Of a stretch of DNA of 64,000 nucleotides, positions 1 to 7,229 are shown piece after piece. The DNA is taken from assembly GCF_002019695.1 (NCBI RefSeq), contig NZ_KV917376.1, forward strand, positions 1,449,293-1,513,292, written 5' to 3'. Both the position numbers and the translations under genes were made by a program. The notes beneath the pieces were generated by a model. The model saw only the letters and a program-made list of their open reading frames with translations. It was not told the DNA's origin and ran no database searches. The number at the start of each line of letters is the position of its first letter. Positions within the stretch are counted from its first letter, which is position 1. The DNA is from Evansella clarkii. GTDB lineage: Bacteria; Bacillota; Bacilli; Bacillales; Salisediminibacteriaceae.

Positions 1-298
1 TGGGGACGCTTGTCATTTTCATGGAGTTGTCATTGGGATTGACGGTAACTACAAGGATCGTGTCAGATCTGCCGCTGAAATCATCTTCATCGAGACCGAG
101 CAGCAAAAAGGACAGGGGCTCCCTCGTTTCAATATTCACTTCTTGTTCCCGTTTCTCGGAATGTTCCCGTTCGGTTGGGGCGTGCATGCCTTCGTCCACA
201 GTACTTACAGCGTTATTATATAGATAAACGGCGTAACCTCCGGCAGCACCGATAAACAGTGTCAGAACGATTCCAATAATCAAAAGTATTTTTTTCAT
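1..298 (-). CDS. LytR-CpsA-Psr (LCP) family protein, N-terminal part
   Basis: Only the first 99 codons lie in the window; the gene runs off the left edge. The protein starts with a short basic segment and one membrane helix (about residues 3-24), followed by an extracellular stalk and the start of the LCP catalytic domain (motif SFLLLGLD, then a GRSDT motif with the conserved Arg and Asp that bind the pyrophosphate/metal). LCP enzymes attach undecaprenyl-linked polymers (teichoic acid, capsule) to peptidoglycan. The start ATG at 298 has an AGGAG site about 7 bases upstream. It is a close paralogue of the LCP gene at 3159-4088 and sits in the same polysaccharide region, so capsule or teichoic acid attachment is the likely role. 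The missing C-terminus prevents a finer call. Confidence 0.85.
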   Translation of the reverse strand, partial: MKKILLIIGIVLTLFIGAAGGYAVYLYNNAVSTVDEGMHAPTEREHSEKREQEVNIETREPLSFLLLGLDEDDFSGRSDTILVVTVNPNDNSMKMTSVP

Positions 299-586
299 AT
301 TTATAGCTCCTATTGTGGTTGACTTTGCCTGAAAAAAGAAGGGTTTGCAAGCGGCTATTAAAACTCCTGCCTCACAAACATGAGATTAGATAAGATGTGT
401 CGGTGTAGAGAACGGACGCTAGAATCCCGATAAGTTGGCCTAAAAATCAGTGGGGGATAAATAGTACCCTCACTGATTGAAGTTTCACTTTACTACTTTT
501 TACCCCATATCTCCATTGCATTACCGTGGAATTTTACATAATAGAAATGTTTCTGAAAAGTTTTTGAAAAATTGGCGGTTAAAAAG
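299..586. other. intergenic region, no gene seen
   Basis: AT-rich spacer between the partial LCP gene and the terminator of the next leftward gene. It must contain the promoter of the LCP gene, but I see no convincing -35/-10 pair. No conserved ORF with a ribosome binding site was found. Confidence 0.4.
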
Positions 587-620
587 AAAAAGTACTAATA
601 CAAATGTATTAGCACTTTTT
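587..620 (-). terminator. intrinsic terminator of the TPR/InlB-repeat gene
   Basis: Near-perfect inverted repeat: AAAAAGT-A-CTAATAC, loop AAAT, GTATTAG-C-ACTTTTT. Read leftward it ends in a T tract, so it should stop transcription coming from the gene that ends at 680. Confidence 0.75.
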
Positions 621-679
621 ATAGTTATGTGCAGAGGCAGTGAGGTGATGAAAATAAACTTTGCCTTTGCAGCTCCTTA

Positions 680-2740
680 TTAATCGTCTTCGTATTCCGG
701 TTCTGGCTGGGAGTTATTAGAGCCGCCGGAATTACCGCCTGAGTTCCCCGAACCTGAGTTGTCAGATCCTGAGTCTCCAGTACCGCCGGAGTTATTGGAA
801 CCGCCTGAACTTCCGGAACCACCTGAGCTGCCGGAGTCGTTTCCGCCACTGGAGCCGCCGGAATTGCCCGATCCTCCGGTGCTGCCAGAGTTATTGGACC
901 CGGAACCACCAGATCCGCCACTTGAACCTCCGGAGCTACCTGAAGATCCACCAGAACTTCCCGAACCGCTGCTTCCTGAGTTATTGCTTCCGGAGCCTGA
1001 GCTGCCGGAACCACTTGATCCGCCCGATCCTCCAGAACTACCAGATGATCCACCAGAACCTCCGGAACTACCAGAACCGCCTGAAGACCCACCAGAACTT
1101 CCAGATCCACTGGAACCTCCGCTACTTCCAGAGCTTCCCGAATTACCGGAACTACCTGAACTATTTGTTCCGCCAGAACTACCTGACCCAGAACTTCCTG
1201 AACTGCTGGAACCTCCCGAACGGTTAGAGTCAGATGATGACCCGGAAGAGCCGTCTGACGAAGAGTCGTCTGATCCAGTGGAGGAGGAGTTGTTATCCTG
1301 GCTATCTTCCGGATCTATATTCTGGGAATTTTCCTCGTTTGCCGTGCCTTCCTGTGCAAAAACTGCAGTAACTGATTTACTTCTGTCCATATCGAAGTTT
1401 ACAGTTGCTGTTGCTCCAGATATATCCCCTTCCCAGCGGACAAACTCCCAGCCGTCAGCTGGCTGAGCTGTCAGTGTGACAGGATCCATATACTCGAAGC
1501 TTGTTTCAGCAGGATTTGAAAATATTGTTCCTTCACCAACTATGCCGAGGCTTAGTTCAAAGGAAGAAGTCTCTTCAAACACTGCTCCAATGGATTTATG
1601 GTCGTCCATCACTAACTCCAGAAGGTTATCCGTACCAGATGCATCGCCTGTCCATTCTACAAACGCCCAGCCAGGCTCAGGTACAGCTTCGATTGTTACT
1701 GTGTCTCCGAGCAGGAATGAGTCTTCGTCAGGGGAGATGGATAAGCTTCCTTCTCCGGTAATTTCATATTCCAGACTTCTTCGTTCGTCACCGATAGATA
1801 TATTAAATGCTGATTTGAAGTCTTCAAAGCTGATGATCAACGTTTCCAATCCTTCTTTTTCAGCTGTAAAAGTATTTGTGTCACCAGTATCTTCGCTTAA
1901 GGTCCCTAGACCTTTTTTCAGCTTCCATTCCAATTCCTCATCCATTTCTTCGCCTGTAGCATCAAAAGCTGCGACGGAGAGTTCAACAACTTCCCCGACA
2001 GCAAGTGCTTCGTCAATTTCCGGCCCCAGGACTACTTCTTCCAGTACCTGTTCGAGGATGGAAATCTCTAATTGAGCGGTAATAGATCCTACAGAGCCTT
2101 CAACCATTACTGAACCCAGATCATCCGATGCAGTAAAAACAGCTTCTTTCGGATTTTCAGCCAGTTCAATGTTACCGAGCTCATCCTCTACTTCCCATTC
2201 CGCCTCAATAGAGATAATGATATTATCACCTTCCATCCAGACGAGCTGCAGTGTTCGGTCATATCCTTGCTGAACGACCGTGCGCTCGGCAAAAACTTGA
2301 AGGTTGTTCTCCAGTGCCTGGTAAAAACGCTCCAGTTTTGCAGCCCCTCCGTCAGCAGGGTTGTATGAGTCAAGGATATGGACTGCCTTTTTTATTTCTT
2401 TTTTGTCTATATACATTTGAGCAAGGTTTGAATAATAGTCAACGGCATGTGGACTGAGCTCAACCCCTCTGAGCAGTGTTTTCTCGGCGTCCTCCCAGCG
2501 ATTCACAGCCATATAGGAGTCAGTTAAACCAAGCCGTGCCCTGAGGTGTTGCGGATCTGCGTCCAGGATCCCGCGGAAAGCATTAATTGCTTCCTCAAAC
2601 TCCCCGTTATTATAAAAATCCTGTGCAGCTTCCAATTGTTCATCCAGACTGTCAGACTGAACAATGTTCCAGGTGAAGAAACTCATAAACAAAACAACAA
2701 CAGCACTGCTCAAATAAAGATACAGCTTCTTTCTGTTCAT
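680..2740 (-). CDS. membrane-anchored TPR protein with InlB-type repeats and a Ser/Gly tail
   Basis: About 686 residues. The start at 2740 is chosen because a GGAG site lies 6 bases upstream; an ATG directly before it (2743) is too close. Domain order: N-terminal membrane helix (residues about 4-22); tetratricopeptide repeats (about 30-135); a beta-rich Ig-like region (about 150-320); two tandem divergent InlB B-repeat modules (about 325-465; each ends in a GWxFVxWxGD...AVF pattern, the PF18998 signature); a Ser/Gly/Asn low-complexity tail of roughly 195 residues; and an acidic end (EPEYEDD). No LPXTG motif is visible, so anchoring is by the N-terminal helix. Its position between two LCP ligases suggests a cell-envelope or matrix role. 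The biochemical function is unknown. Confidence 0.8.
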   Translation of the reverse strand: MNRKKLYLYLSSAVVVLFMSFFTWNIVQSDSLDEQLEAAQDFYNNGEFEEAINAFRGILDADPQHLRARLGLTDSYMAVNRWEDAEKTLLRGVELSPHAVDYYSNLAQMYIDKKEIKKAVHILDSYNPADGGAAKLERFYQALENNLQVFAERTVVQQGYDRTLQLVWMEGDNIIISIEAEWEVEDELGNIELAENPKEAVFTASDDLGSVMVEGSVGSITAQLEISILEQVLEEVVLGPEIDEALAVGEVVELSVAAFDATGEEMDEELEWKLKKGLGTLSEDTGDTNTFTAEKEGLETLIISFEDFKSAFNISIGDERRSLEYEITGEGSLSISPDEDSFLLGDTVTIEAVPEPGWAFVEWTGDASGTDNLLELVMDDHKSIGAVFEETSSFELSLGIVGEGTIFSNPAETSFEYMDPVTLTAQPADGWEFVRWEGDISGATATVNFDMDRSKSVTAVFAQEGTANEENSQNIDPEDSQDNNSSSTGSDDSSSDGSSGSSSDSNRSGGSSSSGSSGSGSSGGTNSSGSSGNSGSSGSSGGSSGSGSSGGSSGGSGSSGGSGGSSGSSGGSGGSSGSGSSGSGSNNSGSSGSGSSGGSSGSSGGSSGGSGGSGSNNSGSTGGSGNSGGSSGGNDSGSSGGSGSSGGSNNSGGTGDSGSDNSGSGNSGGNSGGSNNSQPEPEYEDD
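710..1290 (-). repeat. Ser/Gly-coding low-complexity tract
   Basis: Within the TPR/InlB gene, imperfect in-frame repeats of SGGSSGSG-type units run for roughly 195 codons. The DNA is a degenerate TCC-GGx-AGx-like array, so it could expand or contract by slippage. The opposite strand is open and reads Pro/Glu/Leu-rich, but this is only a mirror of the repeat. Confidence 0.8.
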
Positions 2741-2941
2741 CATTTGCTCCTTTCCCGCTAAATGACCGTCCGTCCATGTAAATAGTATAAAAAAATGGTA
2801 TAGGTGTTTTATTGTTCGGTTCATTTCCAGTTATGTATATCGACATAATACCATATAATTCTATAAATTGTTGGAAAACTTTAGTAGAGTTGTTTTGAAG
2901 CAAGGAAGTTAGTTAAATGGAGTTATTCATACTAATTATAA

Positions 2942-3105
2942 GGTGTGCGAACGCCTGCTGAAGTTGAGCGAATGCCTCATGGAAATGTGCGATCAAGTAT
3001 GAAAATCGTGCGAATGCCCCCTGTAGACGTACGATTAAGTATGAAAGTTGAGCGAATCCCCCTGAAGATGTGCGGTCGGCCCTTCAGGACGTGGGATTCA
3101 GCATA
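2942..3105. repeat. degenerate tandem repeats in intergenic DNA
   Basis: Several imperfect copies of a short unit (GTGCGAATGCC..., TGTGCGATCAAGTATGAAA, GTACGATTAAGTATGAAA, GAGCGAATCCCCCTG) follow each other between two leftward genes. A related patch (GTGCACGACATTGCGCATAG, GGGGCATTCGCATAAG) occurs near 33440-33510. No coding capacity is evident. Confidence 0.55.
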
Positions 3106-3139
3106 GAAAACAAAACCCCTGCTCCATATGGGCAGGGGG
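3106..3139 (-). terminator. intrinsic terminator of the second LCP gene
   Basis: Stem CCCCTGC / GCAGGGG with a 9-base loop (TCCATATGG); read leftward it is followed by TTTTGTTTTC. It lies about 20 bases beyond the stop of the LCP gene at 3159. Confidence 0.8.
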
Positions 3140-3158
3140 CATTTAAACAAACGTTTGT

Positions 3159-4088
3159 TTAATCTGCAGAGACTACTTCGTTGTTATCAATTCCGAGATG
3201 ATCACGTAACGTGTTTGATACGCGGAGTCTTTCATCTTCTTCGACGAAATAGTACCAGATGCCGTCGATACGGCCGCCGGAGCCTGTAATTTCAAGTGTC
3301 TCTGAGTTGTGGCGGGCATCCCGGTAGTTTTCCTGAATTTTCATCATGTCATCGAAAGTCATATTAGTCGTAAGGTTATTTCCTAATGCGTCTAAAATAG
3401 AACCAGCTTTAGTGACACTTGAAAGCTGGGCGCCTTCCTGAATCATAGCATCCACGATCTGACGCTGACGGTCGTTACGTCCTAAGTCGCCACGTGAATC
3501 TTGCTTTCTCATTCTGGAATAAGCTAGTGCCTGATCACCGTCTAAGAAAAGCTGTCCTTCTTCGAATGTGTGGCCGCTTTGATTAAATGCAAAAGCATTA
3601 TCAACAGTCACCCCACCTAATGCATCAACAATATCTTTAAAGCCTTCCATGTTTACAGTTACAAAATAATCAATAGGTATATCTAAGAAATTCTCAACTG
3701 AAGCCATTGCCATTTCCGGGCCGCCAAAGGCATATGCATGGTTTATCTTATCCTGATGTCCACGTCCTACCATTTCTGTATAAGTATCACGAGGGATACT
3801 TACCATTTTCATCGATCGGTCCTCCGGGTTAACGGTAACAACCATCAAGGTGTCAGAGCGGCCGCTGTCAGCAGCACGGGCGTCAACACCCAACAAAAGA
3901 AAAGATAATGGTTCTCTATCTTCCATATTTACTTCAAGATCCCGGCGTTCTGACTTTTCCCGTTCAATAGGCTGGTGCATTTGATCCACCGTGCTCTGTA
4001 CACTGCTATATAAATAGTAACCATAGCCGCCAATCGCCAACACAACTGTGAGGAGCAAGGCTCCAATGATTATCAACGCTTTTTTCAT
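3159..4088 (-). CDS. LytR-CpsA-Psr (LCP) family protein
   Basis: About 309 residues, normal for the family. The start at 4088 (MKKALIII) follows an AGGAG site; longer upstream readings lack a site. One N-terminal membrane helix (about 3-24), then the extracellular LCP domain: SFLLLGVDAR, GRSDTLMV, SIPRDTY with the conserved Arg, INHAYAFGG, and a late SRMRKQDSRGDLGRNDRQR segment with the conserved Arg residues that hold the lipid pyrophosphate. The enzyme class transfers polymers from undecaprenyl pyrophosphate to the wall. It is divergent from the wzz/BY-kinase module at 4274, so the two share a 185-base control region. This is the more complete paralogue of the gene at the left edge. Confidence 0.9.
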   Translation of the reverse strand: MKKALIIIGALLLTVVLAIGGYGYYLYSSVQSTVDQMHQPIEREKSERRDLEVNMEDREPLSFLLLGVDARAADSGRSDTLMVVTVNPEDRSMKMVSIPRDTYTEMVGRGHQDKINHAYAFGGPEMAMASVENFLDIPIDYFVTVNMEGFKDIVDALGGVTVDNAFAFNQSGHTFEEGQLFLDGDQALAYSRMRKQDSRGDLGRNDRQRQIVDAMIQEGAQLSSVTKAGSILDALGNNLTTNMTFDDMMKIQENYRDARHNSETLEITGSGGRIDGIWYYFVEEDERLRVSNTLRDHLGIDNNEVVSAD

Positions 4089-4273
4089 GTTTTCATTTCT
4101 CCTAATAAAATTAATAATTACAATTTTTAGTATAGTCGTAAATAACGATACTGACAATCCTCTTTTTTGCAGAAAATATTCCAATTTTCCTCAAGCTTAT
4201 TTACAAGTTTAGTAAAATCGGATAGCATATGAGTATTGAATACGGAACGACATGGTGTCGACAGGAGGAAAAA

Positions 4274-5020
4274 ATGGAAGAAACTATAAGTTTAAAAGAG
4301 ATATTTGACACGCTTAAAAAGAGAGTTGCTTTAATTATATCTATTACACTAGCTGCTGTAGCAATTAGTGCTATTGTATCCTATTTCTTACTAACCCCAA
4401 CATACCAGTCCTCAACGCAGCTTTTAGTTAACCAATCAGTGGAAGAAGGTCAAACTTACACTCAAGGAGATGTCCGCACAAATCTAGAACTAATCAATAC
4501 GTACAACGTAATTATAACTTCCCCGCGTATTTTAGAACCAGTAGTAGACGAACTTCAGCTTACCCGGTCCGTTGGTGACCTGAGGGACCAGATAAATGTA
4601 GGGAGCCAGGGAGATTCTCAGGTAGTATCAATTAGTGTAGAAGACACAGACCCGGCAATGGCTGTAAACATTGCGAACACGATAGCTATGGTATTCCAGA
4701 GAGATATTGTAGATATTATGAATGTAGACAACGTGTCTATCCTATCCGCTGCTGAGTTAGGAGAAAACCCTTCACCAGTAAGCCCGAACCCAACACTTAA
4801 TATGGCAATCGCTTTTGTAGTGGGCTTAATGGCTGCTGTTGGCTTGGCATTCCTGTTAGAGTTTCTTGATAACACGGTAAAAACAGAAGATGATATTGAA
4901 AAGAAGCTGGGCATTCCTGTATTAGGAATGATAGCTACAATGGATACATCAAACACGGAAGTGAAAAATGTTTCCCATAACAGAAGAAACAAGAATGGAA
5001 GTGAGAAGTTTGGCGCGTAA
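4274..5020 (+). CDS. ywqC: Wzz/YveK-type chain-length regulator, BY-kinase activator
   Basis: 248 residues starting at ATG 4274, preceded by AGGAGG at 4263. Wzz topology: N-terminal membrane helix (about 22-45), extracellular coiled region, then a Pro-rich approach (NPSPVSPNPT) to a second membrane helix (about 178-200) and a cytoplasmic tail that in Gram-positive bacteria activates the partner tyrosine kinase. The C-terminal tail overlaps the start of the kinase gene, so the two are translationally coupled. The pair controls polysaccharide chain length and export. The gene name is by similarity to the B. subtilis ywqC/tkmA arrangement; capA or epsA would be equivalent names. Confidence 0.87.
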   Translation: MEETISLKEIFDTLKKRVALIISITLAAVAISAIVSYFLLTPTYQSSTQLLVNQSVEEGQTYTQGDVRTNLELINTYNVIITSPRILEPVVDELQLTRSVGDLRDQINVGSQGDSQVVSISVEDTDPAMAVNIANTIAMVFQRDIVDIMNVDNVSILSAAELGENPSPVSPNPTLNMAIAFVVGLMAAVGLAFLLEFLDNTVKTEDDIEKKLGIPVLGMIATMDTSNTEVKNVSHNRRNKNGSEKFGA

Positions 5021-5714
5021 AAAGAAAGACAACACACAAATTTCTGATAAACAGAGAAGTCTTATCGCTTATTATGACCCGAAATCACCGGTGTCTGAAC
5101 AATACAGAACGATCCGAACGAACATAGAATTTGCTTCCGTTGATAACAAAGTAAAAACATTAATGGTAACTTCGAGCACACCTGGTGAAGGGAAGTCAAC
5201 GACGACTGCTAACCTTGCAACTGTGCTGGGGCAGCAAGGCAAGAGCGTGCTGGTAATCGATACAGACATGAGAAAGCCTACTGTTCATTTTACATTCCAG
5301 CTTCCGAATACTTCAGGGCTGACAAATGTAATTACGCGGCAGCAGAAGTTTGATGATGCCGTTTATGAAACTTCTATTCCGAATGTAGATGTACTAACGT
5401 CAGGGCCAATACCGCCAAATCCAAGCGAGTTAATTGGTTCACGTGCCATGCAACATCTAATAGGTGAACTAAAAGAAGCGTATGATTATATTATTTTTGA
5501 TGCTCCTCCAGTAAAAGCTGTTGCTGATCCGTTGATCCTTTCCAAATATGCCGACGGTGTGGTACTTGTAGTAAGAAGCGGTAAAACGGAAGAAGAAGCG
5601 GCGAAAGATGCTGTGGATGCTTTGAAAAAAGCAGAAGCGAATATATTAGGCGCTGTATTAAATGATGTGAAGATAAAGGATACAAGTTACTACTATTACT
5701 ATAGTGAAAAATAA
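5010..5714 (+). CDS. ywqD: bacterial tyrosine kinase (CpsD/CapB/PtkA family)
   Basis: About 234 residues. I favour the TTG at 5010, 11 bases inside the end of the activator gene and preceded by a GGAAGTGAG site; an ATG at 4995 is the alternative. Motifs: YRTIRTNIEFASVD, Walker A (TPGEGKSTT), Walker A' (VLVIDTDMRKPT), TSGPIPPNPSEL, Walker B (YIIFDAPP), and a C-terminal tyrosine cluster with five consecutive Tyr before SEK, the autophosphorylation tail. It works with the membrane activator upstream and is reversed by the PHP phosphatase downstream. The gene name follows the B. subtilis order ywqC-ywqD-ywqE. Confidence 0.92.
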   Translation: MARKKKDNTQISDKQRSLIAYYDPKSPVSEQYRTIRTNIEFASVDNKVKTLMVTSSTPGEGKSTTTANLATVLGQQGKSVLVIDTDMRKPTVHFTFQLPNTSGLTNVITRQQKFDDAVYETSIPNVDVLTSGPIPPNPSELIGSRAMQHLIGELKEAYDYIIFDAPPVKAVADPLILSKYADGVVLVVRSGKTEEEAAKDAVDALKKAEANILGAVLNDVKIKDTSYYYYYSEK

Positions 5715-5762
5715 TGAAAATTCAGAAAAAACAACAAGGGCTATAGCGAAAGTTGCAGATTG

Positions 5763-5771
5763 TGCTATAAT
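5763..5771 (+). promoter_or_regulatory. extended -10 promoter candidate for the phosphatase gene
   Basis: TGCTATAAT, an extended -10 element with a perfect TATAAT, sits 39 bases before the phosphatase ATG in the 95-base gap after the kinase. No good -35 is visible, which extended -10 promoters tolerate. It would give the phosphatase expression separate from the kinase. Confidence 0.45.
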
Positions 5772-5809
5772 TATGCCTAGTTATGTAACAAAGGAAAGGG
5801 GCCTGAACT

Positions 5810-6577
5810 ATGATTGACTTACACTGCCATATACTACCGAATCTGGATGACGGCTCCCAGTCTTTTGAAGACACACTTCTGATGGCTGAAAAAGCTGTGG
5901 AGGAAGGAATTACTTCTATCATAGCTACTCCTCATCATAACAATGGGAGCTATGAGAATGAGAAACAAGTTATTAATCAAAAGACAGAAGAAGTTAATAA
6001 ATTTTTGAGCGACAGAAAGATAGATTTAAAGGTTTATCCGGGACAGGAAGTTAGAATATACGGAGAAGTTATCGAGGATTATGAACAAGATATTATTCAT
6101 ACATTAGCAGGCAGTAAGTACATATTTATTGAGCTGCCATCAGGCTATGTACCGAGATATACGAAAGATCTTCTTTACAAGCTTCAACTGGAAGGACTAA
6201 TGCCTGTCATTGTCCATCCGGAAAGAAACCAGGAGTTAATCAGCAAGCCGGAAAAGTTGTATGAATTTGTTAAAAACGGCACGCTTACTCAGCTTACTGC
6301 AGGTAGTGTGGCAGGGAAATTCGGCAAAAAGATTAAAGGCTTTTCAGACGAACTAATCGAAGCTAACTTAGCACATTTTATAGCATCTGATGCTCATAAT
6401 ACGACAAACCGTAGCTTTCACATGACCGCAGCTTATGACTATGTACAACAAGAGTTTGGGGAAGACTTGGTTTATTTTTTTAAGGAAAATGCACAACTGG
6501 TCCTTGAAAATAAACATGTGATGCTGGAACAACCGATGCCGGTTAAAAGACGCAAAAAGATATTCGGCCTCTTTTAA
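5810..6577 (+). CDS. ywqE: manganese-dependent tyrosine phosphatase, PHP family (CpsB/CapC/YwqE)
   Basis: 255 residues, full length; ATG with AAAGGGG 9 bases upstream. PHP metal-binding motifs are all visible: DLHCHILPNLDDG near the N-terminus, ATPHHNN, GQEVRIYGE, VHPERN and SDAHN. The enzyme dephosphorylates the BY-kinase and other phosphotyrosine proteins. It ends in a short basic tail (KRRKKIFGLF). A strong terminator follows, so kinase, activator and phosphatase form their own unit upstream of the main polysaccharide operon. Confidence 0.93.
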   Translation: MIDLHCHILPNLDDGSQSFEDTLLMAEKAVEEGITSIIATPHHNNGSYENEKQVINQKTEEVNKFLSDRKIDLKVYPGQEVRIYGEVIEDYEQDIIHTLAGSKYIFIELPSGYVPRYTKDLLYKLQLEGLMPVIVHPERNQELISKPEKLYEFVKNGTLTQLTAGSVAGKFGKKIKGFSDELIEANLAHFIASDAHNTTNRSFHMTAAYDYVQQEFGEDLVYFFKENAQLVLENKHVMLEQPMPVKRRKKIFGLF

Positions 6578-6615
6578 CTTTTTATGACAATGTTTTCAAA
6601 AAAGTTCTTAATATT

Positions 6616-6660
6616 AAGGGATACGCTATGGTTTTTGTTTCTGGCTGTTATCCCTTTTTT
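6616..6660 (+). terminator. intrinsic terminator after the phosphatase gene
   Basis: AAGGGATA (6616) pairs with TATCCCTT (6649), followed by TTTT. The loop is long (25 bases) and may form an inner helix. It would separate the kinase module from the RNA and capsule genes downstream. Confidence 0.6.
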
Positions 6661-6699
6661 ATTAAAAAAACAAACAAAGTATTATTATGCCATTAAAGA

Positions 6700-6835
6700 T
6701 AAGGTATATCGGTAATGCCTCCTCACCGTTAAAAATGGAGGTACTCGGCCGTGCTGTGGGAATTTCGTAGAATTTCCTTAGGCGCAGCAGTTGCCAATGG
6801 TGCGGTGTGAGGTCAGGTTAAATGCCTGTTTTTAA
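6700..6835 (+). ncRNA. candidate EAR/epsC-type antitermination RNA
   Basis: A compact GC-rich block in an otherwise very AT-rich 650-base gap. It contains CCTCC...GGAGG (about 6718-6742), a GCTGTGGG...CCTTAGGCGCAGC helix (about 6752-6790), a possible long-range pairing of CCTCAC (6721-6726) with GTGAGG (6807-6812), and a terminal CAGG-TTAAATG-CCTG hairpin. It lies directly upstream of the epsC-like gene, the place where the EAR (eps-associated) RNA is found in Bacillales; EAR makes RNA polymerase resistant to downstream terminators. A strong terminator does stand between this block and the first capsule gene. The family assignment is from position and structure, not a covariance search. Confidence 0.5.
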
Positions 6836-7128
6836 AACAACGGAAGTGTAGGTTTAGTCCTATTACTTTAATTGTTTTCTTTTAAAATTATTATAACATG
6901 AAGTATGAAAACCACAATAGTTTAGGTTCTTGCGGTTAATTAATTTATCGTTTTTTAACAAACTTTTGTGAGATATCGCTATATTTATTGCAATTATGCA
7001 ATAAAACAACCAACATAACCTTTTTTATATATGATATTTTTCAAGACTTTTAATATATACCCTCGCCCCCTAGGTATCTAAACCTTAATAAAAAAGCATC
7101 ATGACTTATTCATTAGTTTTTTAGGAAG

Positions 7129-7184
7129 GCGTTCAGCGATATTTCGCATAGTTTTTATGCGGCGGATCGCTGAGCGCTTTTTCT
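7129..7184 (+). terminator. strong intrinsic terminator in front of the capsule operon
   Basis: Outer stem GCGTTCAGCGAT / ATCGCTGAGCGC (12 pairs, one G-T), inner stem CGCAT / ATGCG, then TTTTTCTTTCT. It lies 46 bases before the TTG start of the epsC-like gene, with no gene between the EAR-like block and it, so it reads as a regulated attenuator. Confidence 0.88.
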
Positions 7185-7229
7185 TTCTGAAAGAAAAATA
7201 CTAATATTTCCTTGGAAGGAGGAGCGATT

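Noticed and set aside
759-1466. Long Pro/Glu/Leu-rich reading frame on the plus strand
   Set aside because: It is the mirror of the Ser/Gly repeat of the leftward gene; it has no ribosome binding site and no signal peptide or known domain.
2942-3105. CRISPR array
   Set aside because: Units are degenerate, of unequal length, and have no unique spacers of constant size; no cas genes nearby.
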